From positions 1 to 20,547 of the forward strand of contig JACCUM010000094.1 in NCBI GenBank assembly GCA_013811805.1: a stretch of 20,547 bases of DNA, written 5' to 3'. The DNA is from Geodermatophilaceae bacterium (GTDB taxonomy: Bacteria > Actinomycetota > Actinomycetes > Mycobacteriales > Geodermatophilaceae). The translations under genes and the position numbers were made by a program. Below are positions 1-7,112 of this stretch, piece by piece. The notes under the pieces are model-generated. The model was not told the DNA's origin, did no database searches, and saw only the letters and a program-made list of their open reading frames with translations. Numbering within the stretch: the first letter of the stretch is position 1; each line of letters begins with the position of its first letter.

Positions 1-1
1 C

Positions 2-121
2 CTGACGGGCGATGTGGCAGCGGCGCGGCGGCAGCGCCGTCGACGTCGTACGGCCGAGCTTGAGCTAACCGACAGCAATCAGCGTTGCCTGGCCGACCGG
101 CTCGCCGCACTCGGCGGGTGA
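2..121 (+). CDS. C-terminal end of an unidentified protein (partial)
   Basis: An open frame enters from the left edge and ends at a TGA at 119-121, giving about 39 residues. The peptide has an Ala/Arg-rich basic stretch (AAARRQRRRRR) and then a helical end finishing in LADRLAALGG. No family can be named from so short a tail. The codons have the strong third-position G/C bias of the neighbouring genes, which supports real coding sequence. It converges on the MarR gene, whose stop lies 78 bases further on; I see no clear hairpin in that gap. The start and most of the gene lie outside the window. Confidence 0.45.
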   Translation: MTGDVAAARRQRRRRRTAELELTDSNQRCLADRLAALGG

Positions 122-198
122 CCCGGGGATTGTGTACGTCCAGCCTTGCCCGTTTGCGGGGGAAGCCGATCGCTCAGCTCGAGAGTGGCAAGAAGGAG

Positions 199-654
199 TC
201 AACGGTCCCGAGTCGGCGGAGCCAACAGAATCTTGATCAGCATCGCGCGCAGTTGCGCGGCACCCTTCGTACCCAGGATCTTGACGATGTCGTCCTCGAT
301 TCCAGTGATGGTGGACTCGCTGGCGGCGACAGCGGCCTGACCACGAACGGTCAGCGAGATGAGCTTGGCCCGACGATCTTTGGGGTCCGGTCGTCGTGTG
401 ACGTACCCCAGGGCCTCGAGTTCGTCAACGATCTCGCCCATCGATTGCGGCGTGATGTTTGCCCCTGCAGCGAGCTCAGTCAGGCGGGAGCCCTCTGGCT
501 TGATCTGTGCAAAGACAGCCGAGTGTGACGGTTTGATCGGATGGCCGGCCCCAACCACGCCCTCGACGATCTGAAACCCGAGCAGGCTGTAGGCCTGTCC
601 CAGCATCGCGATTGTGTTGAACCGGGCCGGTTCCGGTTCTTGATCTTCCGTCAT
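199..654 (-). CDS. MarR family transcriptional regulator
   Basis: This encodes a 151-residue winged-helix DNA-binding protein, the usual size for MarR regulators, which bind palindromes as dimers and often release DNA when a small ligand binds. The recognition region is at about residues 55-110: LTELAAGANITPQSMGEIVDEL is the helix-turn-helix, and the wing follows with the family-typical DPKDRRAKLISLT. The start is ATG at 654, preceded by AGGGATAGG as ribosome site. It is divergent from a membrane protein gene at 723, and the 68-base gap holds a TAAGG/CCTTA palindrome next to its ribosome site, so autoregulation and control of the neighbour are likely. The ligand is unknown. Confidence 0.93.
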   Translation of the reverse strand: MTEDQEPEPARFNTIAMLGQAYSLLGFQIVEGVVGAGHPIKPSHSAVFAQIKPEGSRLTELAAGANITPQSMGEIVDELEALGYVTRRPDPKDRRAKLISLTVRGQAAVAASESTITGIEDDIVKILGTKGAAQLRAMLIKILLAPPTRDR

Positions 655-660
655 CCTATC

Positions 661-692
661 CCTTAAGGTTACCTTACATTGAGACTGCCTTA
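661..692. promoter_or_regulatory. Predicted MarR operator and promoter of the membrane protein gene
   Basis: The 13-bp palindrome TAAGGTTACCTTA (664-676) is perfect except for its central base. The half-site TAAGG/CCTTA also occurs at 661-665 (forming CCTTAAGG) and 688-692. On the plus strand a possible -10 TATAAA at 691-696 lies 16 bases after TTACCT (669-674), a weak -35. The palindrome would therefore cover the -35 of the membrane gene and sit just upstream of the marR ribosome site. The palindrome is observed; binding by this MarR protein is inferred from position. Confidence 0.6.
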
Positions 693-722
693 TAAAATCA
701 GTAGCCTACGTCAGGACACGTT

Positions 723-1367
723 ATGAGCATCCGTGAGACTTCGCCGCCATCGACTGTTGCAGCCGGCGACACCGTTCGTCGACTCGGCTTGGCGTGCGCT
801 GCTTCGGGCGTCTTCGGCGTGTTGGCCGGCGCCACCACACTTGCGTACCCGCCCGCCGTGCCAGATGACCAATGGAGCTACCCGTTTCCGGTTGGCGTGC
901 AGTGGGCGATCGGTGTCGCCTTGGCCGTAACGCATGCGTTGACGCTGGCCGGGTTCCTCGGCGTGCTGGCCGCCGACCCACATCGACGCAGCCGTGCTGC
1001 AATCGTCGGCCTGTGGGTAGTGGTGCTGGGGTACGCCGTGCTCAGCATCTGTGAGCTGATCAGCGCAGCGATCGGCGCCGAGGCAAACTCCTCGTCCGCG
1101 GCGGTCAACCTCGGGAGCGCATTCGGCGTGGCGTCGCTCCTGACCGCGGCCGGATCAGTGGTCGCAGGTGTTGTCATCGTGCGGCGAAACGTTTGGCACG
1201 GTCTCGGCCGCTGGATGGTGCTCGCCTCGGGGGTGGTCATGATCCTGCTCGTCACACCGGCGATCATCTCCGGCGACCTGGTGCTCCGAATGCTGGCGCT
1301 AACCCTGTGGAGCCTGACCTTCATCCCGCTCGGACGTGCCATATCCACGTCCGCAAGGGGTGAGTAA
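723..1367 (+). CDS. Multi-pass membrane protein of unknown function
   Basis: This is a 214-residue hydrophobic protein with about six membrane segments, near residues 21-43, 60-85, 92-118, 128-152, 163-180 and 184-205. Short charged loops separate them (DPHRRS, VRRNVWHG). I do not recognise a named family. There are no obvious conserved charged residues inside the membrane segments that would suggest a transporter. ATG at 723 follows AGGA with a 6-base gap. The gene is divergent from marR and shares its operator, so it is probably the regulated partner of that repressor. An efflux or stress-related membrane role is possible by analogy with other marR partners, but the sequence does not show it. 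Confidence 0.8.
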   Translation: MSIRETSPPSTVAAGDTVRRLGLACAASGVFGVLAGATTLAYPPAVPDDQWSYPFPVGVQWAIGVALAVTHALTLAGFLGVLAADPHRRSRAAIVGLWVVVLGYAVLSICELISAAIGAEANSSSAAVNLGSAFGVASLLTAAGSVVAGVVIVRRNVWHGLGRWMVLASGVVMILLVTPAIISGDLVLRMLALTLWSLTFIPLGRAISTSARGE

Positions 1368-1480
1368 ATGGCACGGTCAACCAAGACGGGACTAGGCGAA
1401 GCTGGAAGCGTCTCGATCGGGTGCCGCCAGTCCCTGAAGTGAGCAATGCTCGTTGCCATCAGCCTGGAGAGGACAGTGCC

Positions 1481-2330
1481 GTGAGTATTCGAGTACGTGA
1501 GTCGTTGATGAGCGGGCTTGGGGAGCTGCGGCATGAGCCGACCGCGAAGCGGATCCGCGCCCAGCTAGGAGAGGCAACGGTCGTGGACAGCACCCGGGCG
1601 GCTCTGGTCTGGGAGCCGCGTCGGGTTGTACCCACGTATGCCGTCCCGGTCGAGGATGTTCGGGCTGAGTTGACCCCCGCCGGCGCAGCGCCGGCGGACA
1701 CCGAGGAGGTTGGGTTTTCCATTCCCGGGCTGTCCTCGCGTCCCGTGCTCGACCCGTCGATTCCGTTCGGCGTGCACACCGCCGACGGAGAGGTCGTCGA
1801 CGTAAGGTAACTGGGCAGACCCTCGCGGCCGCCGGGTTCCGCCGAGCGACCCGGCGTTGAACGGGTACGTGGTCCTCGACTTCGACGCCTTCGACACCTG
1901 GCACGAGGAGGACGAGGTCAATCTGGGGCATCCGCGGGATCCGTTCCACCGGATCGACATCCTCGCCAGCTCCCGCCACATCCGGCTGGAGCTCGACGGT
2001 GCGCTGCTAGGGGACTCGTCCCGGCCGATGCTGTTGTTCGAGACGATGCTGCCGACGCGGTACTACCTGCCACGCGAGGACGTCCGCGCCGAGCTGATCC
2101 CGAGCCCGACCCGGACCGTCTGCGCCTACAAGGGCCAAGCGTCCTATCTGTCCCCGACCGTTGGCGACCAGCCAGTCCCGGACCTCGCCTGGACCTACCC
2201 GGATCCGCAGCGCGAGGCGTCGGAGGTCCGCGGACTCGTGTCTTGCTTCGACGAACGCGTGGACGTCGTGCTGGACCGGACCCGCGTAGAGCGCCCGATG
2301 ACACCCTGGTCGGCCGGTCCTGGCAGATAA
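1481..2330 (+). pseudogene. Two-domain DUF427 protein broken by two frameshifts
   Basis: The intact family has two DUF427 domains and about 250 residues; its function is uncharacterised. Here the first domain reads from GTG 1481 (ribosome site GGAGAGG) through RVRESLMSGLGELRHEPTAK and WEPRRVVPTYAVP to a TAA at 1808-1810. The second domain is open from 1857: GYVVLDFDAFDTWHEEDE, GHPRDPFHRID, a repeat-like LPTRYYLPREDVRAEL, and YKGQASYLSP. The bridge GQTLAAAGFR lies in the third frame (1813-1842). Two single-base losses, one near 1800-1812 and one at CGCCG near 1839-1845, restore a continuous family-like protein. Either the gene is dead or there are two sequencing errors. Whole domains remain well conserved, so any inactivation is recent. 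Confidence 0.85.
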
Positions 2331-2420
2331 GCGTGTGATCAGCCCGAATGGCGCCGGCAATTCGACAACCGGGCGGCCAGCCTGTCACGGCGGAACTGTT
2401 CGCGGGCTGGCAGGTGCGGC

Positions 2421-2615
2421 TCAGATGTGCGGTAGTCGAGCGGTCATGGTGGTGCCCTCACCCGGTGGACTGCGCAGGTCGAACCGCCCGCCCAACGCGG
2501 CGATGCGGTCGGCCAGGCCCTGCATGCCCGGGCCGTCTGCGTCCGCCCCACCGCGACCGTCGTTGGTCACCTTCACGTACAAGCAGCCCTCGCGCAGCTC
2601 GACGCGGACGGTCGC
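2421..2615 (-). pseudogene. Relic of a sensor histidine kinase (C-terminal ATPase end)
   Basis: The last 64 residues of a minus-strand frame match the end of NarL/DesK-type histidine kinases. VRVELREGCLYVKVTNDG resembles the strand and N/D-G-G box, GPGMQGLADRIAALGG is the typical G-x-G-L-x-x-(M)-x-x-R helix, and PPGEGTTMTARLP is the closing G-x-G-T strand. Upstream residues do not continue as a kinase in any frame: the dimerisation His region and N-box are absent. No response regulator lies nearby. It looks like the stump of a lost two-component system, left between the DUF427 gene and the toxin-antitoxin pair. Confidence 0.65.
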
Positions 2616-2885
2616 CGCCGTGCACGAATCGGAACTAGCCGGCTTCGCCCACCCGGTCGAGCAGCCCGTACGCGATCGCCTCGTCGAGCAGCGGGAGGCA
2701 CTGCGCGACTGGTTGGTTGAGCCACGCCCGCAAGGCGGCGAGCGCAGCACGGAGCATCCACACGCCAAGCATGGCGCCGACTCGCGCAGGAGCAGGCGCG
2801 GGAAATCCAGAATCGGCGGAGGCGGGCCTGCCCACCGAGTCAGGAGCACCCGCCGTACGGTGAACTGGCCGGCCGGTGATATTGG
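2616..2885. other. Gap with no certain gene; small unidentified minus-strand frame
   Basis: This stretch separates the kinase relic from the MazF gene. A minus-strand frame from ATG 2772 to a stop at 2635-2637 would encode 45 residues beginning MLGVWMLRAALAALRAWL and ending AIAYGLLDRVGEAG. It reads like a helical protein fragment with normal actinobacterial composition, but it has no clear ribosome site and I recognise no family. It may be another piece of a decayed gene. Confidence 0.25.
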
Positions 2886-3230
2886 TCAACCCGGCACGTC
2901 GAGGATCAGACCGAGCACCTCGCGAATCTGAGCGAGATCGGCGGTGCCGACGTTGCCTCGGGGGTTCCCGAGGCGACTGACGGCGACTGCACGAACGTGT
3001 TGGCATTGGGCGGAAGACGTGTGGTCCAGGCCGTTCGAGGAATCGGCCTCGATCTGGATCTCGGAGGCGAACCCTCGCACGGTCGAGGTCAGCGGAACCA
3101 CCTGGAGGACCGAGGGCGAGGCATCGAGTAGGCGCTGTGCTGTCACCACCACTGCGGGATGTCTGTAGCCGGCCTCGCGTCCGACCGGAAAGCCGAAATC
3201 CACGGCGACGACGTCACCCGAGGTCAGCAT
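2886..3230 (-). CDS. MazF/PemK-type endoribonuclease toxin
   Basis: MazF toxins are small SH3-like barrel RNases that cut mRNA, and sometimes tRNA or rRNA, at short motifs. The 114-residue product has the family order: an N-terminal GDVVAVDFGFPVGREAGYRHPAVVV strand pair with Arg23, then VLQVVPLTST with Thr48 (the Arg/Thr catalytic pair of MazF), and a C-terminal ADLAQIREVLGLIL helix. ATG 3230 is preferred: a TTG at 3242 abuts the GAGG ribosome site, whereas ATG 3230 lies 12 bases from it. The start overlaps the antitoxin gene by 17 bases, so the two are probably translationally coupled. No frameshift is seen and the toxin appears intact; its cut sequence cannot be told. Confidence 0.85.
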   Translation of the reverse strand: MLTSGDVVAVDFGFPVGREAGYRHPAVVVTAQRLLDASPSVLQVVPLTSTVRGFASEIQIEADSSNGLDHTSSAQCQHVRAVAVSRLGNPRGNVGTADLAQIREVLGLILDVPG

Positions 3231-3408
3231 CGAGCCAGACAACCTCAGATGTGGTCAGCTCGTTTCGAAGGTCGGCGCCGATCTGGTCTTGCCGCAGCCG
3301 GCGGACGGCCAGCGCCACGGTGTCTCCGACGCTCGTGCCGAGGGAAGCCGCCAGCCTCTTTAGCTCACGATGCGTGGCCACGTCGATGCGTACGCTCGTG
3401 CTTTGCAT
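3214..3408 (-). CDS. MazE-like ribbon-helix-helix antitoxin
   Basis: This 64-residue protein precedes and overlaps mazF, the standard antitoxin position. The N-terminus STSVRIDVATHRELKRLAAS is a ribbon-helix-helix DNA-binding fold (short strand, two helices, with GTSVGDTVALAVRRLR as helix two). The acidic, flexible tail (TTSEVVWLDADLG) fits a toxin-binding segment. A longer frame extends upstream, but ATG 3408 is chosen because the family homology begins there. There is no ribosome site in front of it, so a leaderless mRNA is possible: TATCCT lies six bases upstream and could be a -10. Repeated TTTGCATGC motifs over the start suggest autorepression. Confidence 0.8.
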   Translation of the reverse strand: MQSTSVRIDVATHRELKRLAASLGTSVGDTVALAVRRLRQDQIGADLRNELTTSEVVWLDADLG

Positions 3409-3434
3409 GCTTTGAGGATAGCAAATTTGCATGC
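3402..3434. promoter_or_regulatory. Predicted operator of the mazEF-like pair
   Basis: The 9-mer TTTGCATGC occurs at 3402-3410 and again at 3426-3434, exactly 24 bases apart. Each copy contains the palindrome GCATGC. The second copy is fused to the 10-bp palindrome GCAAATTTGC (3421-3430). The AT-rich patch stands out from its GC-rich surroundings and covers the antitoxin start codon and likely -10. Ribbon-helix-helix antitoxins commonly bind such paired sites; binding here is inferred. Confidence 0.5.
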
Positions 3435-3786
3435 AGGACGGATTCGCTTGCAAGGACTCAGCGAGGGCCAGTCCGCCTTCTCCCCATCGTCCTGCCGCCT
3501 CGCGGCAGCGTGCGTCCACTGTCTGACCTCCAGGGATGCTCGAGCTCGCCTCGGTCGATAGACCCCTGAACTTCGGCTGCCCTGTCTCGCAGCGGCTCAC
3601 AAATCAGTTCCAAGATTCAGGAGAACGCGGGGCGTTCACGCCGGAAGCCAGGAACTGGTCAGCCGTCTGTTCATGGGCTTCACGGAAGTACCGCGGATCG
3701 CGTCGCCGCATCGGGGCCAGTAGTCGGACCGCGGCGGTCGACCGCGCTGACAGTTTCGTCGGTTCTGCACCGGGTAACTTCCACTC
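3435..3786. other. Intergenic region between mazE and the kinase gene
   Basis: About 350 bases with no supportable gene. The only notable structure is a perfect hairpin CTGCCGC-CTC-GCGGCAG at 3492-3508 (7-bp stem, 3-base loop) without a T tract. Because both flanking genes read away from it, it is not an obvious terminator. Promoters for both genes should lie here, but I see no confident -35/-10 pair. Confidence 0.35.
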
Positions 3787-5004
3787 ATGATGGCCGATCC
3801 GGTCGGCGTGGGCCGGGTCTTGGCCGGTCGGTACACGTTGCGTACGCCCTTGGGGCGCGGCGGAATGGGTACGGTCTGGCTGGCCACCGACTCCGTCCTG
3901 GGCCGGCAGGTAGCGATCAAAGAAGTCACCTTCGAGGCCGCCGCCGTGGAGGAACGACGCCTGCTGCGCGAGCGGACGCTGCGTGAGGCGCGAGCCGCCG
4001 CGCGGTTCGCGCACCCGCGGGTGACCACCGTCCACGACGTCGTCGAGGAGGACGGTAAGCCGTGGATCGTGATGGAGCACATACCCTCACGCACCCTCGC
4101 CCAGGTGCTCCAGGAGCAGGGCCCGATGCCCCCGGACCTGGTGTCCCGGATCGGGATTGATCTGCTCGGAGCGCTGCAGGCAGCCCACCGGGCCGGCATC
4201 GTGCACCGCGACGTGAAGCCCGACAACGTGCTGATTGGTGCGGAGTGGCGGGCGTGGCTCACCGACTTCGGCATCGCCACTTCCAGCGGGGAATCCGGCC
4301 TAACCGAGGCGGGCATCCTCCTGGGATCGCCGTCGTACATGTCACCGGAGCGGGCTCGCAACGAAGTTCCCTCACCGGCGGCGGATGTGTGGTCGCTCGG
4401 GGCGACCCTGTTCACCGCAGTCGAGGGGCGGCCGCCGTTCGGCCGCGGCGACGCGATGGCAACCCTGCTTGCGGTGGTCACCGAGCCGCCGGCTCCGATT
4501 CTGGCCGCCGGACCACTGACGCCGGTTCTGCTGGGCTGTCTGACCAAGGACCCGGCTCAACGGATGACCGTCGACCAGGTACAGGCTGGCCTGAACCGGG
4601 TGCTGCTGGGACCTGCCCCTGCGATGGTCCGGCCGGCCGCACCGCCGCTGACTTCGTACGTCCCTCGCGAACCGACCAAGGTGGAGCGCCTGGACGTCGC
4701 TGACCTGTCTGCCCTGGCCAAGGCGACGCGCTCGTTGGCCAGCAAGGCCGCGCAGAAAGCTGCCGAGACCGCCTCGGCTGCAACGCACGGGCGTCCCAAA
4801 TCCAACTCGAACGGGCCGGCGAATCCGCCGACGCAGAAGGCGTCGAACGGTCAGCCTGCACAGGCTGCACCGCAGCGGCCGAGGTGGCGCTTCAAGCGTC
4901 GGTGGGTCGTCGTTCCTACCGTTGTTGTCCTCCTACTCTGCCTCGCTGCTCTCGTGCTGGTGATCTACCTCCTGGGTGCCCTCGAGGGGACCATGGGCGG
5001 CTGA
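3787..5004 (+). CDS. Transmembrane eukaryotic-like Ser/Thr protein kinase
   Basis: This 405-residue Hanks-type kinase transfers phosphate from ATP to Ser/Thr of cellular proteins. Motifs in order: glycine loop LGRGGMGTVW (22-31), catalytic Lys45 in VAIKE, HRDVKPDN (140-147) with Asp142, DFG (160-162), activation segment ending GSPSYMSPE, and DVWSLG (200-205). Residues 280-370 form an Ala/Pro/Lys-rich juxtamembrane linker. One membrane helix spans about 373-396, leaving only EGTMGG-like residues outside. There are no PASTA or other sensor domains, unlike PknB, so sensing must come from partners or from the linker. ATG 3787 is followed directly by another ATG at 3790; either may start. It stands alone, with the convergent DinB operon ending 36 bases downstream. 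Confidence 0.96.
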   Translation: MMADPVGVGRVLAGRYTLRTPLGRGGMGTVWLATDSVLGRQVAIKEVTFEAAAVEERRLLRERTLREARAAARFAHPRVTTVHDVVEEDGKPWIVMEHIPSRTLAQVLQEQGPMPPDLVSRIGIDLLGALQAAHRAGIVHRDVKPDNVLIGAEWRAWLTDFGIATSSGESGLTEAGILLGSPSYMSPERARNEVPSPAADVWSLGATLFTAVEGRPPFGRGDAMATLLAVVTEPPAPILAAGPLTPVLLGCLTKDPAQRMTVDQVQAGLNRVLLGPAPAMVRPAAPPLTSYVPREPTKVERLDVADLSALAKATRSLASKAAQKAAETASAATHGRPKSNSNGPANPPTQKASNGQPAQAAPQRPRWRFKRRWVVVPTVVVLLLCLAALVLVIYLLGALEGTMGG

Positions 5005-5040
5005 CGGACGACCGCGAAGACCTGGAGCGGAAGGTGACGC

Positions 5041-5843
5041 CTAGCGGGATTCGAGCTGCGCGAGATCGCGCACCGCGTAGCGGCGGTGTTCGCAGTGTTC
5101 TCTCATCAGCACGCGGAGGCACGCTCCGACCGAGTGCGACTCCACGCCCCACGCGGGCGCCGGTACGGCGGTGCGGATCTGTTCAAGCTCGTTGTTGGTC
5201 AGGGCCTCGAGTACACCGCGCATCCGTACCCTGCGCTCGGTGTGCAGAGCCAGCACCTCGGCGTACGACGGACGGGCGTCGCGGTCGATCCCCAGCTCCG
5301 GCACGCGCGCAGCGGGATAATCCGTGGGCGGCAGGCCGAGCCGGTGGTAGGTCGGCTCGTCGCGGATCATCCGGCCCACCCCCACACGTCGTCGGCGAAG
5401 ACCAGATGGCGCAGCGTCTCGACCAGCGACCACTCGTTGTCGACCCGTTCGTGGCGCGCGGTCTCGGGCAGCCGCTCGGCGCGAGCGAGGGTCTCTGACC
5501 AGAGGGCTTCGACGGTGTCCCACATCGCGCGGTGGTCCTCAGCTGTTCGCATCGCTCGGAGCTGGACGCGCTCGGAATGTCGCCGATCTAGCTCGGCAGC
5601 CACGAATGCGGTGAGGTCGACGTCGTTGACCACGACCGTGCCGATGCTTCCGTGCAATCCGGAGACCCGAAAGTCGGCGACCTCTGAAGCGACGATTGTG
5701 ACCTGACTCAGATCGCAATCACGGAATGTCGCGCCAGTGAAGTCGGCGTCGATGAAGGTGGCACCGCGGAACGCATCGGTGTGCGTGTACTGCCTCACCC
5801 CCGCCAATGCAGTTGTCGGCTTCCGGCCGCTCCACTCCGGCAT
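5041..5843 (-). pseudogene. Pentapeptide/DinB-family protein with one frameshift
   Basis: The intact family joins a short N-terminal pentapeptide-like stretch to a four-helix DinB/YfiT-like domain of unknown activity, about 265 residues. Here FRGATFIDADFTGATFRDCDL is the pentapeptide part. RHERVDNEWSLVETLRHLVF starts the DinB domain, then the frame ends early (DDVWGWAG stop, near 5367). The rest continues in another frame as GRMIRDEPTYHRLGLPPTDYP through to EHCEHRRYAVRDLAQLE, ending at 5041. The switch falls in a run of five G (5381-5385 on the complement), where two extra G explain it exactly. This could be a real homopolymer mutation or a sequencing error. ATG 5843 lies 15 bases after the GNAT stop, with AAGGGA upstream, so it is the last gene of a three-gene operon. 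Confidence 0.85.
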
Positions 5844-5858
5844 CGTCGCACTGTCCCT

Positions 5859-6485
5859 TCAGAAATCGATCCGCATGACGACCCGCCGCTTGGACGGGTA
5901 GCTGACCTCGCGCAGCCCCGCTTCCTCGAACACCCCGAGCGCGCCAACATGGAGTTCCCCCCAGGTGATCTCCTTGCCCGGCTCGGTGCGCATCGCGTAG
6001 CCCTCCAGCGCGCGAGCGCCGCGCCTTCGCGCGAAGTCGACGGCCGCCATGGCCAGCGCGTAGGTGAGACCGCGCTTGCGGTAGCCCTTGCGAACTGCGA
6101 AGCAGGTCACCGCCCAGATGCCGTCGTCGTCCTTGTCCTCGTCCCGACCGCTCCAGGGCATTCGCAAGGAGAGGAGCTTTGGGTACGCCGTCCGCGGCTC
6201 GACCGCCACCCAGCCCGCGGGCTCGTCGTCGACGTAGGCCACCAGCCCGCTGGTTGCCGCGGCGTCCGGGTTGCCACAGGCGGTCTGCGCCCGGAGCCTC
6301 GCGGTCCGCTCCTCCTGCGTGGAATCGCGCCACATCCAACCGAGGACCTTGAACCGCTGGCACTGGCATCGGGCCGGGTAGTCGGCGGTGCCGAAGACTG
6401 CGGCGAGGTCGTCCCACGACGCCTCGTTGGCCGGGACGATGGTCAGCTGCTCGGCCTGGATGGGTGCCGGCGTAGCCGACATCAT
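5859..6485 (-). CDS. GNAT family N-acetyltransferase
   Basis: GNAT enzymes move an acetyl group from acetyl-CoA to an amine; the substrate here is unknown. The 208-residue product has the acetyl-CoA motif at about residues 125-145: WAVTCFAVRKGYRKRGLTYAL, a form of the (Q/R)xxGx(G/A) pyrophosphate loop. The N-terminal half carries a Cys-rich patch (ARCQCQRF, 38-45) that recurs in one actinobacterial GNAT subgroup, and the C-terminus keeps the closing strands (GVFEEAGLREV). ATG 6485 overlaps the stop of the upstream DinB gene as ATGA, so translation is probably coupled; ATG 6482 follows directly. Clustering with DinB-like proteins may mean detoxification or cell-thiol work, but that is a guess. 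Confidence 0.9.
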   Translation of the reverse strand: MMSATPAPIQAEQLTIVPANEASWDDLAAVFGTADYPARCQCQRFKVLGWMWRDSTQEERTARLRAQTACGNPDAAATSGLVAYVDDEPAGWVAVEPRTAYPKLLSLRMPWSGRDEDKDDDGIWAVTCFAVRKGYRKRGLTYALAMAAVDFARRRGARALEGYAMRTEPGKEITWGELHVGALGVFEEAGLREVSYPSKRRVVMRIDF

Positions 6486-7054
6486 GGTTGCGGCGGGTCC
6501 TCGCCCACCAGCCCGTCAACCGACTCGCGGAAGAGGTCGGCGTGGCCGACGTGACGGGCGTACTCGTCGTGCAGGTCGACCAGCATCCCTCGGAGGTTAG
6601 GTGACTCCCCGGTGCTGATGGTGAACTTCGTCGGCTGGTCCGCGCCGCCGTCGGCGAGCATCGCGGCGAGCGCGCCGTCCAAGCGCTCCACCGCACCGCG
6701 CCAGAGCGCGTAGAGCTCCTCGGGGAAATCGTCCGCCGCCGAATGCCAGCCCGTCCCACTCGGGATCGGTCTCGAAATCGCTAGCCCGCCACGGCGGTGC
6801 GATCGGCCCATCAGTGAGCCACTCGGCGGTGAACCTGTCTTCGTTGAGAGCCATGTGCTGTGCTTCAGCAGCCCGCCCAAGGTCATGGCCGACGGCGGAT
6901 GCGCCTGATTGAGCCCGGCGGCGCCCAGTTTTCCGCCGCACTTCCAGGCGAACTGCGCCCGGGAACGCTGCAGCGCGAAGAGCAACATCTCGATCTCGCC
7001 GGCTGTCATCCCTGGTTCGCAAATCCTGGTGTCCAGAGCGGTGTCCTCGGTCAT
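6482..7054 (-). CDS. DinB-like (DUF664) protein with a frame-shifted middle segment
   Basis: This 190-residue frame begins MTEDTALDTRICEPG and ends with a DinB-like second half (EELYALWRGAVERLDGALA, LHDEYARHVGHADLFRE, where the His residues suit the DinB metal site). Between about residues 69 and 109 the peptide (STWLSTKTGSPPSG...) is unlike the family. In another frame the same DNA encodes the expected MALNEDRFTAEWLTDGP and DFETDPEWD. A 5-base tandem duplication (AGCACAGCAC near 6852-6861) shifts the frame, and about four extra bases (GGGC) near 6747-6752 restore it. The protein can still be made but has some 40 wrong residues, so it may be misfolded. ATG 7054 is chosen, divergent from the WYL regulator. 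Confidence 0.75.
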   Translation of the reverse strand: MTEDTALDTRICEPGMTAGEIEMLLFALQRSRAQFAWKCGGKLGAAGLNQAHPPSAMTLGGLLKHSTWLSTKTGSPPSGSLMGRSHRRGGLAISRPIPSGTGWHSAADDFPEELYALWRGAVERLDGALAAMLADGGADQPTKFTISTGESPNLRGMLVDLHDEYARHVGHADLFRESVDGLVGEDPPQP

Positions 7055-7112
7055 GGCGCACACGCCACGGTTAGATCCGGACGATTTTCGTCCGGGAACG
7101 AGGCGACTTGGG

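Noticed and set aside
1800..1860. Programmed ribosomal frameshifting in the DUF427 gene
   Set aside because: Two shifts in the same direction would be needed within 50 bases, with no slippery heptamer seen, and this family is not known to use frameshifting.
3636..4547. 303-residue open frame on the minus strand
   Set aside because: It runs opposite the kinase catalytic domain and is Ser/Arg/Pro-rich without motifs.
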